A stretch of DNA of 64,000 bases from Streptomyces djakartensis. GTDB lineage: Bacteria; Actinomycetota; Actinomycetes; Streptomycetales; Streptomycetaceae. Position 1 is the stretch's first letter, and each line of letters begins with the position of its first letter. Below are positions 1 through 6,838 of this stretch, piece by piece. Under the pieces are notes generated by a model. It had not been told where the DNA came from and did no database searches. It saw nothing but the letters and a program-made list of their open reading frames with translations. Position numbers and translations under genes: made by a program. The stretch spans positions 62,001 through 126,000 of the forward strand of contig NZ_BMWE01000018.1 of the NCBI RefSeq assembly GCF_014651075.1, in the 5' to 3' direction.

Positions 1-488
1 ACTCCTACAAGCGCATCTGGGGCGGCGCGGAGCGCACGGCGGGCGCGGGCGGCGAGGCGCCGTCGTACATCTGCTGGGGCCACAACAACCGCTCGGCGCT
101 GGTCCGCGTCCCGATGTACAAGCCCGGCAAGACGGGCTCGGCCCGGGTCGAGGTCCGCTCCCTCGACTCCGGCGCGAACCCGTACCTGGCCTACGCCGTC
201 CTGCTCGCCGCCGGCCTGAAGGGCATCGAGGAGAGCTACGAGCTCCCGCCGGGCGCCGAGGACGACGTCTGGGCCCTCTCCGACGCGGAGCGCCGCGCGA
301 TGGGCATCGAGCCGCTCCCCCAGAACCTCGGCGAGGCCCTGACCCTGATGGAACGCAGCGACCTCGTCGCCGAGACGCTCGGCGAGCACGTCTTCGACTT
401 CTTCCTCCGCAACAAGCGGCAGGAGTGGGAGGAGTACCGGTCCGAGGTCACGGCGTTCGAGCTGCGGAAGAACCTGCCGGCGCTGTAG
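1..488 (+). CDS. glnA2: Type I glutamine synthetase-like enzyme, C-terminal part (5' end outside window)
   Basis: The open frame enters the window at base 3 and encodes about 161 C-terminal residues of a type I glutamine synthetase. Visible family motifs are WGHNNRSALVRVP (substrate/nucleotide Arg region) and RVEVRSLDSGANPYLA, followed by the helical C-terminus ending KNLPAL. Streptomyces GlnA2-type paralogues act on polyamines (gamma-glutamylpolyamine synthetase) rather than ammonia; assigning this copy to GlnA2 is inference from the C-terminus and the neighbourhood. An integrated element abuts it: the last 29 codons (401-488) recur at 15831-15918 with three silent changes, so this 3' end is probably a hybrid completed by element-borne sequence. 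The protein sequence is unaltered by the insertion. Confidence 0.85.
   Translation, partial: SYKRIWGGAERTAGAGGEAPSYICWGHNNRSALVRVPMYKPGKTGSARVEVRSLDSGANPYLAYAVLLAAGLKGIEESYELPPGAEDDVWALSDAERRAMGIEPLPQNLGEALTLMERSDLVAETLGEHVFDFFLRNKRQEWEEYRSEVTAFELRKNLPAL
401..488 (+). repeat. attL: left copy of the 88-bp element boundary repeat
   Basis: The 88 bp ending at the stop codon of the glutamine synthetase-like gene recur at 15831-15918. The copies differ at positions 440, 443 and 483 only, all at third or silent codon positions (CGG/CGC, TCC/TCG, CTG/TTG). Two perfectly identical 39-bp blocks (401-439 and 444-482) are separated by these changes. No homology exists upstream of 401, so the recombination core is most likely in the first block. 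Weaker homology continues past the stop to about 512. Confidence 0.85.
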
Positions 489-524
489 GCGCAGGTCAGA
501 GTGGGTTTCCCGCTGATTCGACCG

Positions 525-557
525 ATGGGGCCGACGGTTGCGAACCGTCGGCCCCAT
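525..557 (+). terminator. Perfect hairpin behind the restored glutamine synthetase-like gene
   Basis: A perfect 15-bp stem with a 3-nt GCG loop starts 37 bp after the stop codon. The stem begins ATGGGGCCGACGGTT. A different but related hairpin (15955-15984) follows the second copy of the gene end, so the element appears to bring its own terminator. Confidence 0.75.
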
Positions 558-574
558 AGTGTGTCACCGGCTTG

Positions 575-595
575 GGGCCGTCTCTGGGCCGTCGA
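575..595 (+). repeat. Candidate integrase arm-type site (left)
   Basis: The 21-bp motif contains two GGGCCGTC units 11 bp apart (first at 575, second at 586) and recurs with one mismatch, in the same orientation, at 15708-15728. In the excised circle the two copies would flank the att core on either side, as arm-type integrase or Xis sites do. Function is inferred from position only. Confidence 0.45.
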
Positions 596-607
596 GCGCT
601 GAAGATG

Positions 608-1276
608 TCACGCCCCTTTCTGGACACCGCTAACGTCCGTGAGCACTCCCCTACGACCGTCTGCGGTCTGCGTGACCAAGTTCGGGCCACGTTGCTCGAG
701 AGCTAGGTACCAGGTGCCTGGTACCAGCTCACAGACCAGCGCGGGTGATCCATCCTCCGCGAACAGTGGACGGGGCACTGGCACAGCGAACCAATACGGC
801 TGAAACGGCGGGACCACGGAGCCCACGATCATCTGATTGAGTTGACCAGCATGGTTACGCCGGCAGCTAATTTGATCGGCTCGCCACTGGTCCTCGGCTT
901 CCCGGTGCACCCTGATCAGATGCCAGCGTGGCGGCGTTACACCTGTGACCCGCCTGAACGCCTCTAATAGTTCCTCCTCACTCACCGTGCCCTCTCTGTA
1001 AACGAGCGCTTTGGCCATCACATACACTTCGCGGCTGCTCCTGACATAGAGAAGGTTGAGAGCCCTAAGCAAATCTGACCATTCTGCTGCGCTTGTCTCT
1101 CGAAAGATCTGCGAGACGCAGTGCGATGACCAAGCCTGGATGAACAAATCGTGCGCCTCAGCGCGCCATTCGGCACTTCGGACCCGATGGTCACCGCAGC
1201 AACCTTTGCGTCCGAACCGATCCAGCACGAATCGACCAACCGCAAACGCTGGGGGTATAAGTGATGGCTCTGGCAT
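608..1276 (-). CDS. Cargo protein of unknown function
   Basis: An open frame of about 222 codons next to attL, with clearly lower GC and more AT-ending codons than the surrounding conjugation genes. I chose the internal ATG at 1276; the frame extends to a GTG at 1369, and neither has a convincing ribosome binding site. The protein is soluble, with a helical N-terminal half and a C-terminal region rich in V, P and W (IVGSVVPPFQPYWFAVP). No catalytic signature or family is recognised. Its place at the element edge, mirrored by the Shedu-like gene at the other edge, makes it probable accessory cargo, possibly defence-related, but that is inference. Confidence 0.55.
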   Translation of the reverse strand: MPEPSLIPPAFAVGRFVLDRFGRKGCCGDHRVRSAEWRAEAHDLFIQAWSSHCVSQIFRETSAAEWSDLLRALNLLYVRSSREVYVMAKALVYREGTVSEEELLEAFRRVTGVTPPRWHLIRVHREAEDQWRADQISCRRNHAGQLNQMIVGSVVPPFQPYWFAVPVPRPLFAEDGSPALVCELVPGTWYLALEQRGPNLVTQTADGRRGVLTDVSGVQKGA

Positions 1277-1513
1277 GGATCTAAGTGAACAACGATCCAC
1301 CTTGCTGCTTGCCTGACGCACGCCGGAAGGCTCAGCAACGGTTGCGTCTGCCCATAGAGTCGAAGCCACTAGGGCGTAGAAGTGCGGCCCCGTAAACCCC
1401 AGCTAGAACGACGCTGGGCGTAGCCGCCGAAGTACAGCTGTAACTTGTTTGATTAACCTTAGTCGCCTAAACGCGGAGTGCCCCGTCTAGGTCACTACTC
1501 GCATAAGACCAGA

Positions 1514-2737
1514 TCATTCATACATGCTGTCCACAGCCTTCCGGGCCCGCGCGTCGCTACTTGGCATGAGATGCGTGTAGACGCGGAGCGTGAAGCCAGG
1601 GTCGTTGTGACCGAGGTAGTGACTCAGTGCTTTGACGTTCTCCCCGGCGTCCAGGAGAACCGAGGCGTAGAAGTGCCTGAGGGCGTGCATGCCGTGTTCG
1701 CGGGCAGCCTGGTACCGCTGGCCTGGCTTCGGCTGAGGAATCACGTCGGCGGCCACGAGGGCGGGTTTCCACGCGCGGTCATTGAAGTCGGTCCGTCGGA
1801 CCGCGCCTGCTCCATCGAGACGGGTGAACAGCAGCCGCTTCGTGACGAGCGGACCATCCGGCCGGAGCCACGGCAAGGTGATCTCTACTGGGGGGAACGA
1901 CTCCATGTGGGTCTTGAGGATGTGCGCCACACGATCCGGCAAGGGGACATTACGGACCTTGTTCCGCTTCGGCGGGGAGAATACGAGACCCTGCTTCGTC
2001 ACCTTGACCTGGTTCGCGATGTGCAGCCATCCGGAGTCGAAGCCGATTGCATCGACGGGCAGCCCGAAGATTTCCCCTTGCCTGAGCCCGCACCCGCCTC
2101 CGAGGTCGACCGTCGCGCGGTATCGCTCCGGCAGCGCCGCTCGTACGGCGAAGACGCGCTGTGCGCTCCACGGCACAACACGGCCACTTCCCGCGGCCGG
2201 CGGACGAACCGATTGCGCGTGACACGGGTTCTTCGACAGGTGGCCGTCGTCCACGGCCGCGTTGAGGACCGTCGATACGTTGTTGTAGATCACGCGCCGG
2301 TATGACGACGCGGGGACAGCCCGTTCCAGTTCGCTGAGCCAATTCCGGATGTGTTCCGGTTTGAACGAGCCGAGAGGCCGCGGCCCCAGGTAGGGGATGG
2401 CGTGGCCGCGAATCGCTGACTCCACCGACTCTCGCGTGGTCATGTCGGTGGTCTGCGTGCTCAGCCACTTCTCGGCGTACTGCCGGAACGTCACGCGGCT
2501 CGCGGCCGGGTCCACGTACTGCCCCCGGGACATGTCCGCCTCGATGTGGGCGAGCCACTGATCGGCCAGTCGCTTCTGCCCGTCCGGGAACGACTTGCTC
2601 TTCTCGGTGCCGTCCGGGCCGATGTAGCGGGCGCGGTAGCGCATCCCGGTGCCGTAGCGGGACGTGCGTACGCGGCGGGGCTTGCCGGCGGCGTCGGGTT
2701 CGGTCTTGTACCACCGGTCTTGGATATGGCCTGCCAT
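1514..2737 (-). CDS. int: Tyrosine-type site-specific integrase
   Basis: A 407-residue tyrosine recombinase that integrates and excises the element. Layout: N-terminal AP2-like arm-binding segment (residues 1-75), SAM-like core-binding domain (80-175), catalytic domain (185-395). Catalytic residues are visible: Arg219 in CGLRQGEIF, His351 and Arg354 in HALRHFYAS, His377 in LGHNDPG and nucleophile Tyr387 in RVYTHL. The length is normal for AICE integrases. It lies 75 bp downstream of the excisionase gene and points toward attL, with one cargo gene between. The partner att site is inferred to be the glnA2-like 3' end. Confidence 0.95.
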   Translation of the reverse strand: MAGHIQDRWYKTEPDAAGKPRRVRTSRYGTGMRYRARYIGPDGTEKSKSFPDGQKRLADQWLAHIEADMSRGQYVDPAASRVTFRQYAEKWLSTQTTDMTTRESVESAIRGHAIPYLGPRPLGSFKPEHIRNWLSELERAVPASSYRRVIYNNVSTVLNAAVDDGHLSKNPCHAQSVRPPAAGSGRVVPWSAQRVFAVRAALPERYRATVDLGGGCGLRQGEIFGLPVDAIGFDSGWLHIANQVKVTKQGLVFSPPKRNKVRNVPLPDRVAHILKTHMESFPPVEITLPWLRPDGPLVTKRLLFTRLDGAGAVRRTDFNDRAWKPALVAADVIPQPKPGQRYQAAREHGMHALRHFYASVLLDAGENVKALSHYLGHNDPGFTLRVYTHLMPSSDARARKAVDSMYE

Positions 2738-2812
2738 CAGGCAGTGGTCCTCTCGACATGCGGCAGGGAGAGCCGCACGGGCGGCCCTCCCTGCTGTGTG
2801 GTGGGTGTTCGG

Positions 2813-3052
2813 TTAGGCGGCGGTGGCGTCGGCGTGCTTGCGCTGATCGACGTAGGCCCGTACGTCGGCGGGGTCGTAGCGGAGGTGTTTGCCGATACGG
2901 AAGCCCGGCGGGCCGGTGCGCTTCTTGCGCCACTGGTAGACGGTCTCCAGGGGCACCTCGAACATCTCGGCGATGTCGTCGGGGGTGAGGTACCGGTCAG
3001 GGAGGCCACCGCGGAGAGTGGCGCGGGGGTCGAGGTCTCTCGGCTTTGCCAT
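2813..3052 (-). CDS. xis: Excisionase-like winged helix-turn-helix protein
   Basis: A 79-residue DNA-binding protein with a MerR/excisionase-type HTH: YLTPDDIAEMFEVPLETVYQWRKK followed by the wing GFRIGKHLRYDPADVRAYV. The position directly upstream of int on the same strand is standard for AICE xis genes; it directs the recombinase toward excision. The start at 3052 is preceded by GGAGC (3056-3060). The control region in front holds the iteron cluster (3103-3308), so its promoter may be affected by whatever binds there. Confidence 0.85.
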   Translation of the reverse strand: MAKPRDLDPRATLRGGLPDRYLTPDDIAEMFEVPLETVYQWRKKRTGPPGFRIGKHLRYDPADVRAYVDQRKHADATAA

Positions 3053-3102
3053 AGGAGCTCCAGGGCGGGGGCGTGGCCGTGTCTGTCCGAAGTGCGGATT
3101 TC

Positions 3103-3308
3103 TGCGTCATTGCGTCATCAGCGTCATCCAGGCTGCTGACCTGCGGCTTTGTGTGACGCAGTGAAGTGGGGGTGCGTCATCGGGGCGTCATGGGCTGCGT
3201 CATCGGGTGACGCAGATGACGCAGGCTGACGCAGACATGGCCGTCTGCGTCATGCCTCTAGCCGCAGGTCAGGGGCCGTTTCTCGGTTTGCGTGACGCAG
3301 ATGACGCA
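3103..3308. repeat. Iteron array TGACGCA/TGCGTCA, candidate replication origin or xis-int control region
   Basis: Eleven exact copies of TGACGCA (either strand) start at 3103, 3111, 3154, 3173, 3196, 3208, 3217, 3227, 3246, 3293 and 3302; GCGTCA half matches lie at 3121 and 3185. Several neighbours are spaced 8-10 bp, near one helical turn. The 448-bp region between the replication gene (stop 3501) and xis (start 3052) holds no gene. Iterons next to a rep module suggest an origin; an operator role is also possible. Confidence 0.6.
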
Positions 3309-3500
3309 GGGTTCCTCCCCTTGGGACAAGGGAGAGGGGTGGCGTCTGTTGTGGTGCGGTGCCGCTTCAAGCGTGAAGAGCGAGCCGCTGCGCGGCGCGT
3401 CCCTCGCAGGGCGGCTCTCGCCGCCGAACAGCAAGAAGAGCACGCACGGCGATGGCCTGTGGTGCTCTTCTTGCTTGTCGGGCGACCGCGGGGGCGCGGG

Positions 3501-4976
3501 TCAGAACATCCGCTTCTCCTCGTGGGGCGGCGGTGTCTGCAGGTGGGTCATTTCGAGGTAGCGGCCCTCGCTGGTGCGGCCCGATTCGATCAGGACTCCG
3601 CGGGCGGCGAGCGTGGGCTGGAGGCGCTTGAGCCGGTCGGAGAGGACCTTGCCCGTGGTCGGCCAGCCCTTGGGCAGGGGCCGCATGTCGTCGCCGCAGT
3701 AGAGGCGGCTGAGGCAGTGCAGCCACTCTGTGGAGGTCATCCGCTGCTCGCCTCCCGGCTCGATGGTCTCGGCGTGCTTGAGGACGGTCTGCGCGAGCAG
3801 GTCGCCCTCAATGACGTCGTCGTTGAGGTCGTCGAGGCTGCGCCGGTAGGCGGCGAGGGCTCCCAGGCCGGTCGCGGCGTCGAGCTGCGCGCACAGGTGC
3901 GCGAAGTCCGCCATCCGCAGATCGGTCGGGGTCTCCGCCTCAGCCGCGCGGACCTTGACCGTGAGGTCGAGCAGAGAGCCGAGGATGACCGGCAGGGCTT
4001 CGGCGTATTCGGCCCACAGCTCCGCCTCTGTGCGCCGAACGCGGGGGCGTTCCAGGCGCAGGGGCAGGAGGCGTTCGGCGAGGTCGGGGCGGATGACGCC
4101 GACGTCGATGCCGGTCAGGAGCATGGGGCGGCGGTAGCGGGCGCGGACCACGTCCCCGTCGGTGTAGAGGGCGCGCTTGACGTTCTCGGCGCCGGTGACG
4201 ATGCAGCACATCGCGTCCGACAGGTCCGGGGTCATATGGGAGAGGTTGTCCAGGGCGGTGACCCATCCGGCGGCCACGGCCGCGATCAGGTTCTCCTCGT
4301 CCTTCGGGGCCCGGCGCAGGTCGCCGCCCATGCCCTCGATGATCCGCACGAGCATCCGCCCGCCCGTGGACTTGCCCGCGCCCTGCGGACCGGTCAGGAA
4401 CGGTGCGGGGACGGGCACGGACGGCCCGAGACAGCCGATCAGCCAGGCGATGGCCAGGCACTCGGTCTCGGCGCCGGCGAAGTTGCACAGCCGGAGCAGG
4501 GCGTCGATGCCTTTGCCGTCGGTGGCCTTGACCGGTAGGGGCAGTTCGCCCGTGAGTTGGGTGCGGCGCCAGCACACTTCGCGCGGGTCGGGGATGGCGA
4601 TGTCCCACCCGGTGGGGTGGATACGGACCGACTGGCCGTCGGTGCGGCCCAGGTCCAGCCACGTCGCCCCGTCGAACCCGGGGGCCACGCGGATGTGGAC
4701 GGGCTGCACGTCCTCGGTCAGCGCGAGGGCCTCGATCAAGTCCAACGCCTCCTTGAGCGCGGTGCCGTTGAACACGCCCAGTCCGTCGCGGTAGAGACCG
4801 ACCATGAGTTCCTGGCGGTGGCTGCCCGTCGTGCCCTGGGAGCGGATCGGGCGGGCCACGGGGTGGCCGTTGCGCTGCGCGTACACGGTCCCGTCTGCGG
4901 TGCGGAAGTACCGGAAGTGGGCCTGTGCGTAGTCGGTGATGACCTCACGGGCCGGGGTCTTGTCGTCGTCGGACAT
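3501..4976 (-). CDS. AICE replication protein: P-loop ATPase/helicase-like
   Basis: A 491-residue protein starting 2 bp after the stop of the primase-polymerase gene. It has a Walker A motif GPQGAGKST at residues 196-204, a probable Walker B segment (GWVTALDNLSHM) and the arginine-rich RARYRRPMLLTG stretch, the layout of superfamily 3-like or primase-coupled helicase loaders in Actinobacteria. The C-terminus looks like a winged helix (STEWLHCLSRLYCGDD, then KVLSDRLKRLQPTL). With the upstream prim-pol it forms a split replication initiator. The open frame extends upstream to 5231 but that part overlaps the prim-pol gene, so ATG 4976 is preferred. Confidence 0.8.
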   Translation of the reverse strand: MSDDDKTPAREVITDYAQAHFRYFRTADGTVYAQRNGHPVARPIRSQGTTGSHRQELMVGLYRDGLGVFNGTALKEALDLIEALALTEDVQPVHIRVAPGFDGATWLDLGRTDGQSVRIHPTGWDIAIPDPREVCWRRTQLTGELPLPVKATDGKGIDALLRLCNFAGAETECLAIAWLIGCLGPSVPVPAPFLTGPQGAGKSTGGRMLVRIIEGMGGDLRRAPKDEENLIAAVAAGWVTALDNLSHMTPDLSDAMCCIVTGAENVKRALYTDGDVVRARYRRPMLLTGIDVGVIRPDLAERLLPLRLERPRVRRTEAELWAEYAEALPVILGSLLDLTVKVRAAEAETPTDLRMADFAHLCAQLDAATGLGALAAYRRSLDDLNDDVIEGDLLAQTVLKHAETIEPGGEQRMTSTEWLHCLSRLYCGDDMRPLPKGWPTTGKVLSDRLKRLQPTLAARGVLIESGRTSEGRYLEMTHLQTPPPHEEKRMF

Positions 4977-4978
4977 GC

Positions 4979-5860
4979 TCACAGCCCCAACCTGGTGCGG
5001 GCGTTGGACCACGCGTCCGTGCAGTGCCGCAGCGTCTCGCCTTTGCCCTGCGCGGCGGCGAACAGCCGTGCCACGTGCGCGTCGGCAAGGCAGCCGCACC
5101 GGCCATGCGTCGAGAGCACGGCAAGGAAGGTGCGGTACACGGTGGCGTGGACGGCGCTGCGAGCCTCGGTGATGCGCTGCTCCGCCATGGCGATGCCGCG
5201 CTCGATGTAGGCGGGCGTGCGGTGAGGGCACTCCGCCCTCCCGGTTGGTGCTGGGACGGTGAGGCCCCGCGGCGCAGGCCGGGCCGGGGAGGGCTTCTTC
5301 ACGGCCAGCGCGCAGACGGTGTCCGGCAGGGCGGTCACGGTGCCGGTGCCGGGGCCGAGGTAGCGGGCGTAGGACATGGTCGACTTGATGTCGACACCGG
5401 GACGGACCGCGTTGTGCGACGACATCGCGCCCCGGTAGATCCAGTGCTCACCGCGGGTCGTTTCCACGGTTTGGGTGGGAGGCAGGGCGGTGCGGGCCCA
5501 TGCGACGGCCGCCGCGTCGTCGAGGTCGACCACGGTCAGCCCTGCGGCGCCGGGGTGGTAGGCGACGCAGACGGCCCGCCGCCACGCAGTCATCCAGGCC
5601 GGGGAGGTGATCACGTCCGGATCGGTGGTGGCGGCGGCCCAAGCGTGACAAGGCGCCGGGCAGGTGCAGGCGCCCGCGCTCTTCATGTTCGGCCGGCCGC
5701 CGCACGCATTGCACTGCTGGCAGTTGCCGAAGGGGGCCTTCCCCGCGCGCAGGGGCAGCACCGGCACACCGGTAGCGGCCAGCCTCAGCGCGGTCCGCAG
5801 AGGTTCGGGCAGCGCGCTCATGCCGCCGTGCCCTCGCCGGATCAGGGTCGGTTGCGTCAT
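4979..5860 (-). CDS. Bifunctional DNA primase/polymerase (prim-pol domain)
   Basis: A 293-residue AEP-type primase-polymerase. After the start come LRLAATGVPVLPLRAGKAP (the usual prim-pol opening), a Cys-rich segment with several Cys pairs (residues about 47-75), then GLTVVDLDDAA, which holds the metal-binding Asp residues, and the EHWIYRG and GVDIKSTMSYARYLGPG motifs. The start at 5860 has a strong GGAGG seven bases upstream; the longer frame to 6193 is a shadow of the upstream gene. It would prime or replicate the excised element together with the ATPase gene that follows it. Prim-pol replication modules are one of the known AICE replication classes. Confidence 0.88.
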   Translation of the reverse strand: MTQPTLIRRGHGGMSALPEPLRTALRLAATGVPVLPLRAGKAPFGNCQQCNACGGRPNMKSAGACTCPAPCHAWAAATTDPDVITSPAWMTAWRRAVCVAYHPGAAGLTVVDLDDAAAVAWARTALPPTQTVETTRGEHWIYRGAMSSHNAVRPGVDIKSTMSYARYLGPGTGTVTALPDTVCALAVKKPSPARPAPRGLTVPAPTGRAECPHRTPAYIERGIAMAEQRITEARSAVHATVYRTFLAVLSTHGRCGCLADAHVARLFAAAQGKGETLRHCTDAWSNARTRLGL

Positions 5861-5945
5861 GCTGGATGACCTCCACAGGTCTGTTGCTGGCAGGTGGGCA
5901 AGGGCGGCCCCGGTCTTTGGTGAGAGGGGGCCGCCTTTGGCGCAT

Positions 5946-6203
5946 CTAGAAGGGCGGTTCGTCGCTGTAATGGGTCGAGGTGCGGCGGAACCAGCGGGGC
6001 AGGGGCAGCAGGACCCAACGGCGGGTGCCGTTCCAGCAGGTGCAGGGCTCCCAGTCGGTGCCCGCGTACTCGCCGGTCTCGGGGTCGCCGTAGTTCCGGC
6101 TGATCCCGCCGTCGCCGTCGCACAGGGGACACTTCGGGTCGGGAGTGTCGGTGAGGACGACAGTCCGGCGGGGCCAGCGGATGAGCTGGACACGCAGTCG
6201 CAT
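5946..6203 (-). CDS. Small Cys-rich AICE protein
   Basis: An 85-residue basic protein with a CPLCDGDGG ... CTCW arrangement, resembling a DnaJ-type or zinc-ribbon metal site. An AGGGGAA ribosome binding site precedes ATG 6203. It lies 85 bp before the prim-pol gene and 11 bp after the 149-residue membrane protein gene, within the minus-strand operon. Small zinc-ribbon proteins are frequent in the transfer region of Streptomyces elements; I cannot name a specific role. Confidence 0.7.
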   Translation of the reverse strand: MRLRVQLIRWPRRTVVLTDTPDPKCPLCDGDGGISRNYGDPETGEYAGTDWEPCTCWNGTRRWVLLPLPRWFRRTSTHYSDEPPF

Positions 6204-6214
6204 CGCAGTTCCCC

Positions 6215-6664
6215 TCAGCCGTGGAAGTGGTTGCGCTTGAAGACGGCTTTGCGGATGCTGACCGAGGTTCCGCCGCCCTGGTGGCTGCTCCCGCCGAACA
6301 CCTGCAGAGCGATCCAGCCGCCGAAGATGACGGCGGCGAGGGTGATGAGCTGGGTGATGAGTGCGGTCAGAGCGGTGATGAATGTGGTGAGCAGCAGCAA
6401 GCCGCCGCACACCGCAAGGAACCCGACACCCCCGAGGGCGACGTTCACCGCCGTTCGGGAGACAACCGGTTTGGCAATGACTGGTTCGGGCTTGGTGGGT
6501 TCGATGGCGTAGCCGGTGACTACCCGCCCGTCCGGGAGAATGACGCTCGCGACGGCCGGAACGGCGTGCGGCTGGACGGGGAGGAACGACGCGGCCGGCG
6601 GCTGCACGGTGATGGGATGCGGTTGGTGGACTTCGACGGCCGTGGGCGGTTCGGGGTGAGCCAC
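6215..6664 (-). CDS. Spd-type membrane protein (DUF6251-like)
   Basis: A 149-residue protein with a Pro-rich cytoplasmic N-terminus containing SVILPDGRVVTGY, then two hydrophobic segments (residues about 74-93 and 96-122) and a short basic tail. This layout matches the DUF6251-type proteins of Streptomyces conjugative elements. Such small membrane proteins usually belong to the intramycelial spread (Spd) group that moves the element between compartments after transfer. GGAGGG precedes the start at 6664. The gene follows traB after an interval of about 160 bp that carries the candidate clt repeats. Confidence 0.7.
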   Translation of the reverse strand: MAHPEPPTAVEVHQPHPITVQPPAASFLPVQPHAVPAVASVILPDGRVVTGYAIEPTKPEPVIAKPVVSRTAVNVALGGVGFLAVCGGLLLLTTFITALTALITQLITLAAVIFGGWIALQVFGGSSHQGGGTSVSIRKAVFKRNHFHG

Positions 6665-6728
6665 GGGGGATCCCTCCGGAATGGCGGCGGGCCCGCGCCA
6701 GGGTGGCGGCGCGGGCCCGTGCGGGTGA

Positions 6729-6838
6729 GTGTCAGGGGGATGTCAGACGACGGTGTCAGGAGTGCGTGACACCGCGTCTGCCTAGGGGTTTGGGTGTCAG
6801 GCGGCCGTGACGCTGTCAGGCGTCACGCGGCCGTCAGG
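6729..6838 (+). repeat. Candidate clt: cluster of GTGTCAGG octamers behind traB
   Basis: Exact GTGTCAGG at 6729, 6753 and 6794, with one- or two-mismatch copies at 6740 (ATGTCAGA), 6813 (CTGTCAGG) and 6831 (CCGTCAGG), all in one orientation and straddling the traB stop codon. Streptomyces TraB proteins bind plasmid-specific 8-bp repeats in a clt locus adjacent to the transfer genes through a C-terminal winged helix. Assigning this cluster as clt is inference. Confidence 0.55.

Noticed and set aside
3103..3308. CRISPR-like array of short repeats
   Set aside because: Repeat unit is only 7 bp, occurs on both strands and has no regular spacers; no cas genes.
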